Of a stretch of DNA of 51,137 bases, positions 49,909-51,137 are shown piece after piece. How positions within the stretch are numbered: the stretch's first letter is position 1; every line of letters begins with the position of its first letter. This DNA is from a virus, in IMG/VR virus record IMGVR_UViG_3300030098_003180, positions 1-51,137 of that record. One strand, given 5' to 3'. Position numbers and translations under genes: made by a program. A model generated the notes under the pieces. The model was not told the DNA's origin and made no database searches. It saw nothing but the letters and a program-made list of their open reading frames with translations.

Positions 49909-50861
49909 TGAAAGTATATATCTTAAAAGAATGTTGGGATAAAATAATAAACTATGCTAAAGCTGCTTATCATGGTGAAAAAGCTGAAATAGGTGGTATG
50001 AGTGTAGTTACTCAAGATAAAGATGGTGATTGGTGGATAGAAGATCCTCAAATCTTAAACCAAGAGATTGCAGGCACTACCTGTGACCTTGATAAAGAAG
50101 ATTTGGCTAAATACTATACACAAATGGCTGTAAAATACAAGGATACTAACTTTAGATTCTGTTGGTGGCATAGTCATCATACAATGGATGCATTCTGGAG
50201 TGGTACTGATTTATCTAGTATAGATGAGTATGGTGAAGGAGAATCTGATCTATCGTTTGCTCTTGTTGTTAATCTTAAAGAAGAGTATAAATGCAGAATA
50301 TCTGTATGGAAACCACTACAAGTACATCAAGATGTTGAGCTTGAGATAGTTGGTAAAGAAGATGTAGACATACCTCTTGAAATAGTAACTGAAGTTAAAG
50401 CTAAATGTAGAACTAGAAAGTTTAATACTGTTATAAACAGAAATACTAAACAATTAAGCATTGGCTCTCATAGTTGGTATGATAGTAGAGGAATGTCTAG
50501 TAATTACAGATTGTTAGAAGATGATTGTATGGGACTTAAACCTACAGAGTCAGAAGCTGCTACATTTGAAGCTAAATGGGAGTATGCTAATGGTAAAATA
50601 CATGAATATATCAGACAATTTAATACAGGTGATTGGAATATGCATAAGTATAAATCTGCTATTAATCATACTAATAAACAATTAGAACCTTATGGTATAG
50701 AAATAGATGTTCTAAACAAAAAAGAGTTACAAGAGTTTATTGAAATGGAATCAGCTCCTTATGAGTTGTTACATTGTATTGATGGTAAATATGCTGAAAT
50801 TGCTGAATCATTAATAGATTGTGCATCTTATAATAATATGTATCAAGGAGTATGGATATGA
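49908..50861 (+). CDS. JAB/JAMM metallopeptidase with C-terminal extension
   Basis: 317 residues. The JAMM metal site is complete: Glu27 (KAEIGGM), His88-x-His90 (WWHSH), Ser98 and Asp101 (AFWSGTD), with exact H-x-H-x7-S-x2-D spacing. Family members remove Ubl tails or modifiers (isopeptidases). It likely trims the DQ end of the 72-residue Ubl and may also deconjugate it. Residues about 150-317 form an extra domain of unknown fold (basic, Trp/Tyr-rich, ends GVWI). The start overlaps the stop of the E2-like gene (TAATG), and its stop overlaps the E1 start (ATGA), so all four proteins are coupled. Confidence 0.9.
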   Translation: MKVYILKECWDKIINYAKAAYHGEKAEIGGMSVVTQDKDGDWWIEDPQILNQEIAGTTCDLDKEDLAKYYTQMAVKYKDTNFRFCWWHSHHTMDAFWSGTDLSSIDEYGEGESDLSFALVVNLKEEYKCRISVWKPLQVHQDVELEIVGKEDVDIPLEIVTEVKAKCRTRKFNTVINRNTKQLSIGSHSWYDSRGMSSNYRLLEDDCMGLKPTESEAATFEAKWEYANGKIHEYIRQFNTGDWNMHKYKSAINHTNKQLEPYGIEIDVLNKKELQEFIEMESAPYELLHCIDGKYAEIAESLIDCASYNNMYQGVWI

Positions 50862-51137
50862 TAAATACTAGAAGTCAAGACATCGCAGACTTAAAAGGTG
50901 TAGAGTTTCATATTGTAGGTTGCGGGGCTATCGGTAGCTCCGTGGCCATGCAATTAGTTAGACTCGGTGCAGATAACTTTTATTTGTATGATTTTGATAA
51001 AGTTGAAATACCTAATATAGGTGTAAGCCAATACAATGAACAAGATGTAGGGCTAACTAAGGTAGGTGCTTTAATAAATCATATGAAAAGAGTTAATGTA
51101 ATGATTAAGGTAGAAGGAATAATAAGTAAATTTAAAT
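50858..51137 (+). CDS. ThiF/E1-like adenylyltransferase, 3' end outside window
   Basis: The first 93 residues are present. Rossmann motif GCGAIGS (21-27), then YDFDKVEIPN with the Asp that binds ATP ribose, and 'QYNEQDVGLTKVGAL' which corresponds to the E1 'N-x-x-R-Q...G-x-x-K-A' segment; the arginine of NxxRQ is not at its usual place (NIGVSQY). E1 enzymes adenylate the C-terminal glycine of a Ubl and usually transfer it to a cysteine. The catalytic cysteine would be beyond the window. ATGA overlap with JAB stop shows strict coupling. Confidence 0.85.
   Translation, partial: MINTRSQDIADLKGVEFHIVGCGAIGSSVAMQLVRLGADNFYLYDFDKVEIPNIGVSQYNEQDVGLTKVGALINHMKRVNVMIKVEGIISKFK

Noticed and set aside
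1-51137. CRISPR arrays, insertion sequences, integrase
   Set aside because: No regularly spaced repeats, transposase or recombinase motifs were seen on either strand.

Overview
This window is a large piece (probably about half or more) of the AT-rich genome of a tailed bacteriophage with a podovirus-like gene set. It has a terminase, a long P22-type portal, scaffold, an HK97-type major capsid protein, T7/P22-style tail tube and adaptor proteins, fibre-like proteins and very large internal virion proteins. No contractile-tail, tail-tape or integrase gene is visible. Genes are packed tightly, usually with ATGA or TAATG overlaps and AGGAG-type ribosome binding sites. The host cannot be named from the sequence.

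Layout. Positions 1-2516 (+) end a replication/small-gene operon: the C-terminal part of a DnaB/RecA-like ATPase, a winged-helix protein, zinc-finger miniproteins and a PD-(D/E)XK resolvase-like nuclease. A strong hairpin at about 2521-2546 separates it from the convergent structural arm. Positions 2544-44418 (-) are one long virion and lysis arm. In transcription order it runs: terminase small subunit, three uncharacterised proteins, a LamG protein, terminase large subunit, two M15 peptidases, portal, scaffold, major capsid protein, two small beta-rich capsid/decoration candidates, a repeat-rich structural protein, adaptors, a family of small paralogous beta-rich proteins, a lysis block (metallophosphoesterase, holin, small membrane proteins), a terminator, a tail tube/stabilisation protein, a fibre, and finally four internal-protein candidates of 519, 882, 3129 and 976 residues. 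The 3129-residue protein carries a DFDLD motif and flanking sequence resembling the catalytic barrel of multisubunit-type RNA polymerases, so it is a candidate virion RNA polymerase.

Positions 44419-44840 are a divergent control region. From 44841 onward (+) come early-type genes and an unusual RNA-rich stretch. This holds a tRNA-Met(CAT), an 82-nt molecule with tmRNA-like ends but no room for a tag reading frame or pseudoknots, and about 770 nt of dense hairpins, several capped by GNRA tetraloops, which looks like a large ornate phage RNA.

The right end (47166-51137, +) is a tight operon that ends in what looks like a complete ubiquitin-like conjugation cassette carried by the phage: a 72-residue ThiS/MoaD/ubiquitin-like protein ending GG-DQ, a 420-residue protein with an E2-like H...G..C pattern, a JAB/JAMM peptidase with all metal ligands, and a ThiF/E1-like adenylyltransferase that runs off the window. 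The simplest reading is that JAB trims the two-residue tail, E1 adenylates the exposed GG, and the E2-like protein carries the modifier to an unknown target. This cassette, the large RNA region and the candidate virion polymerase are the most interesting parts of the window.
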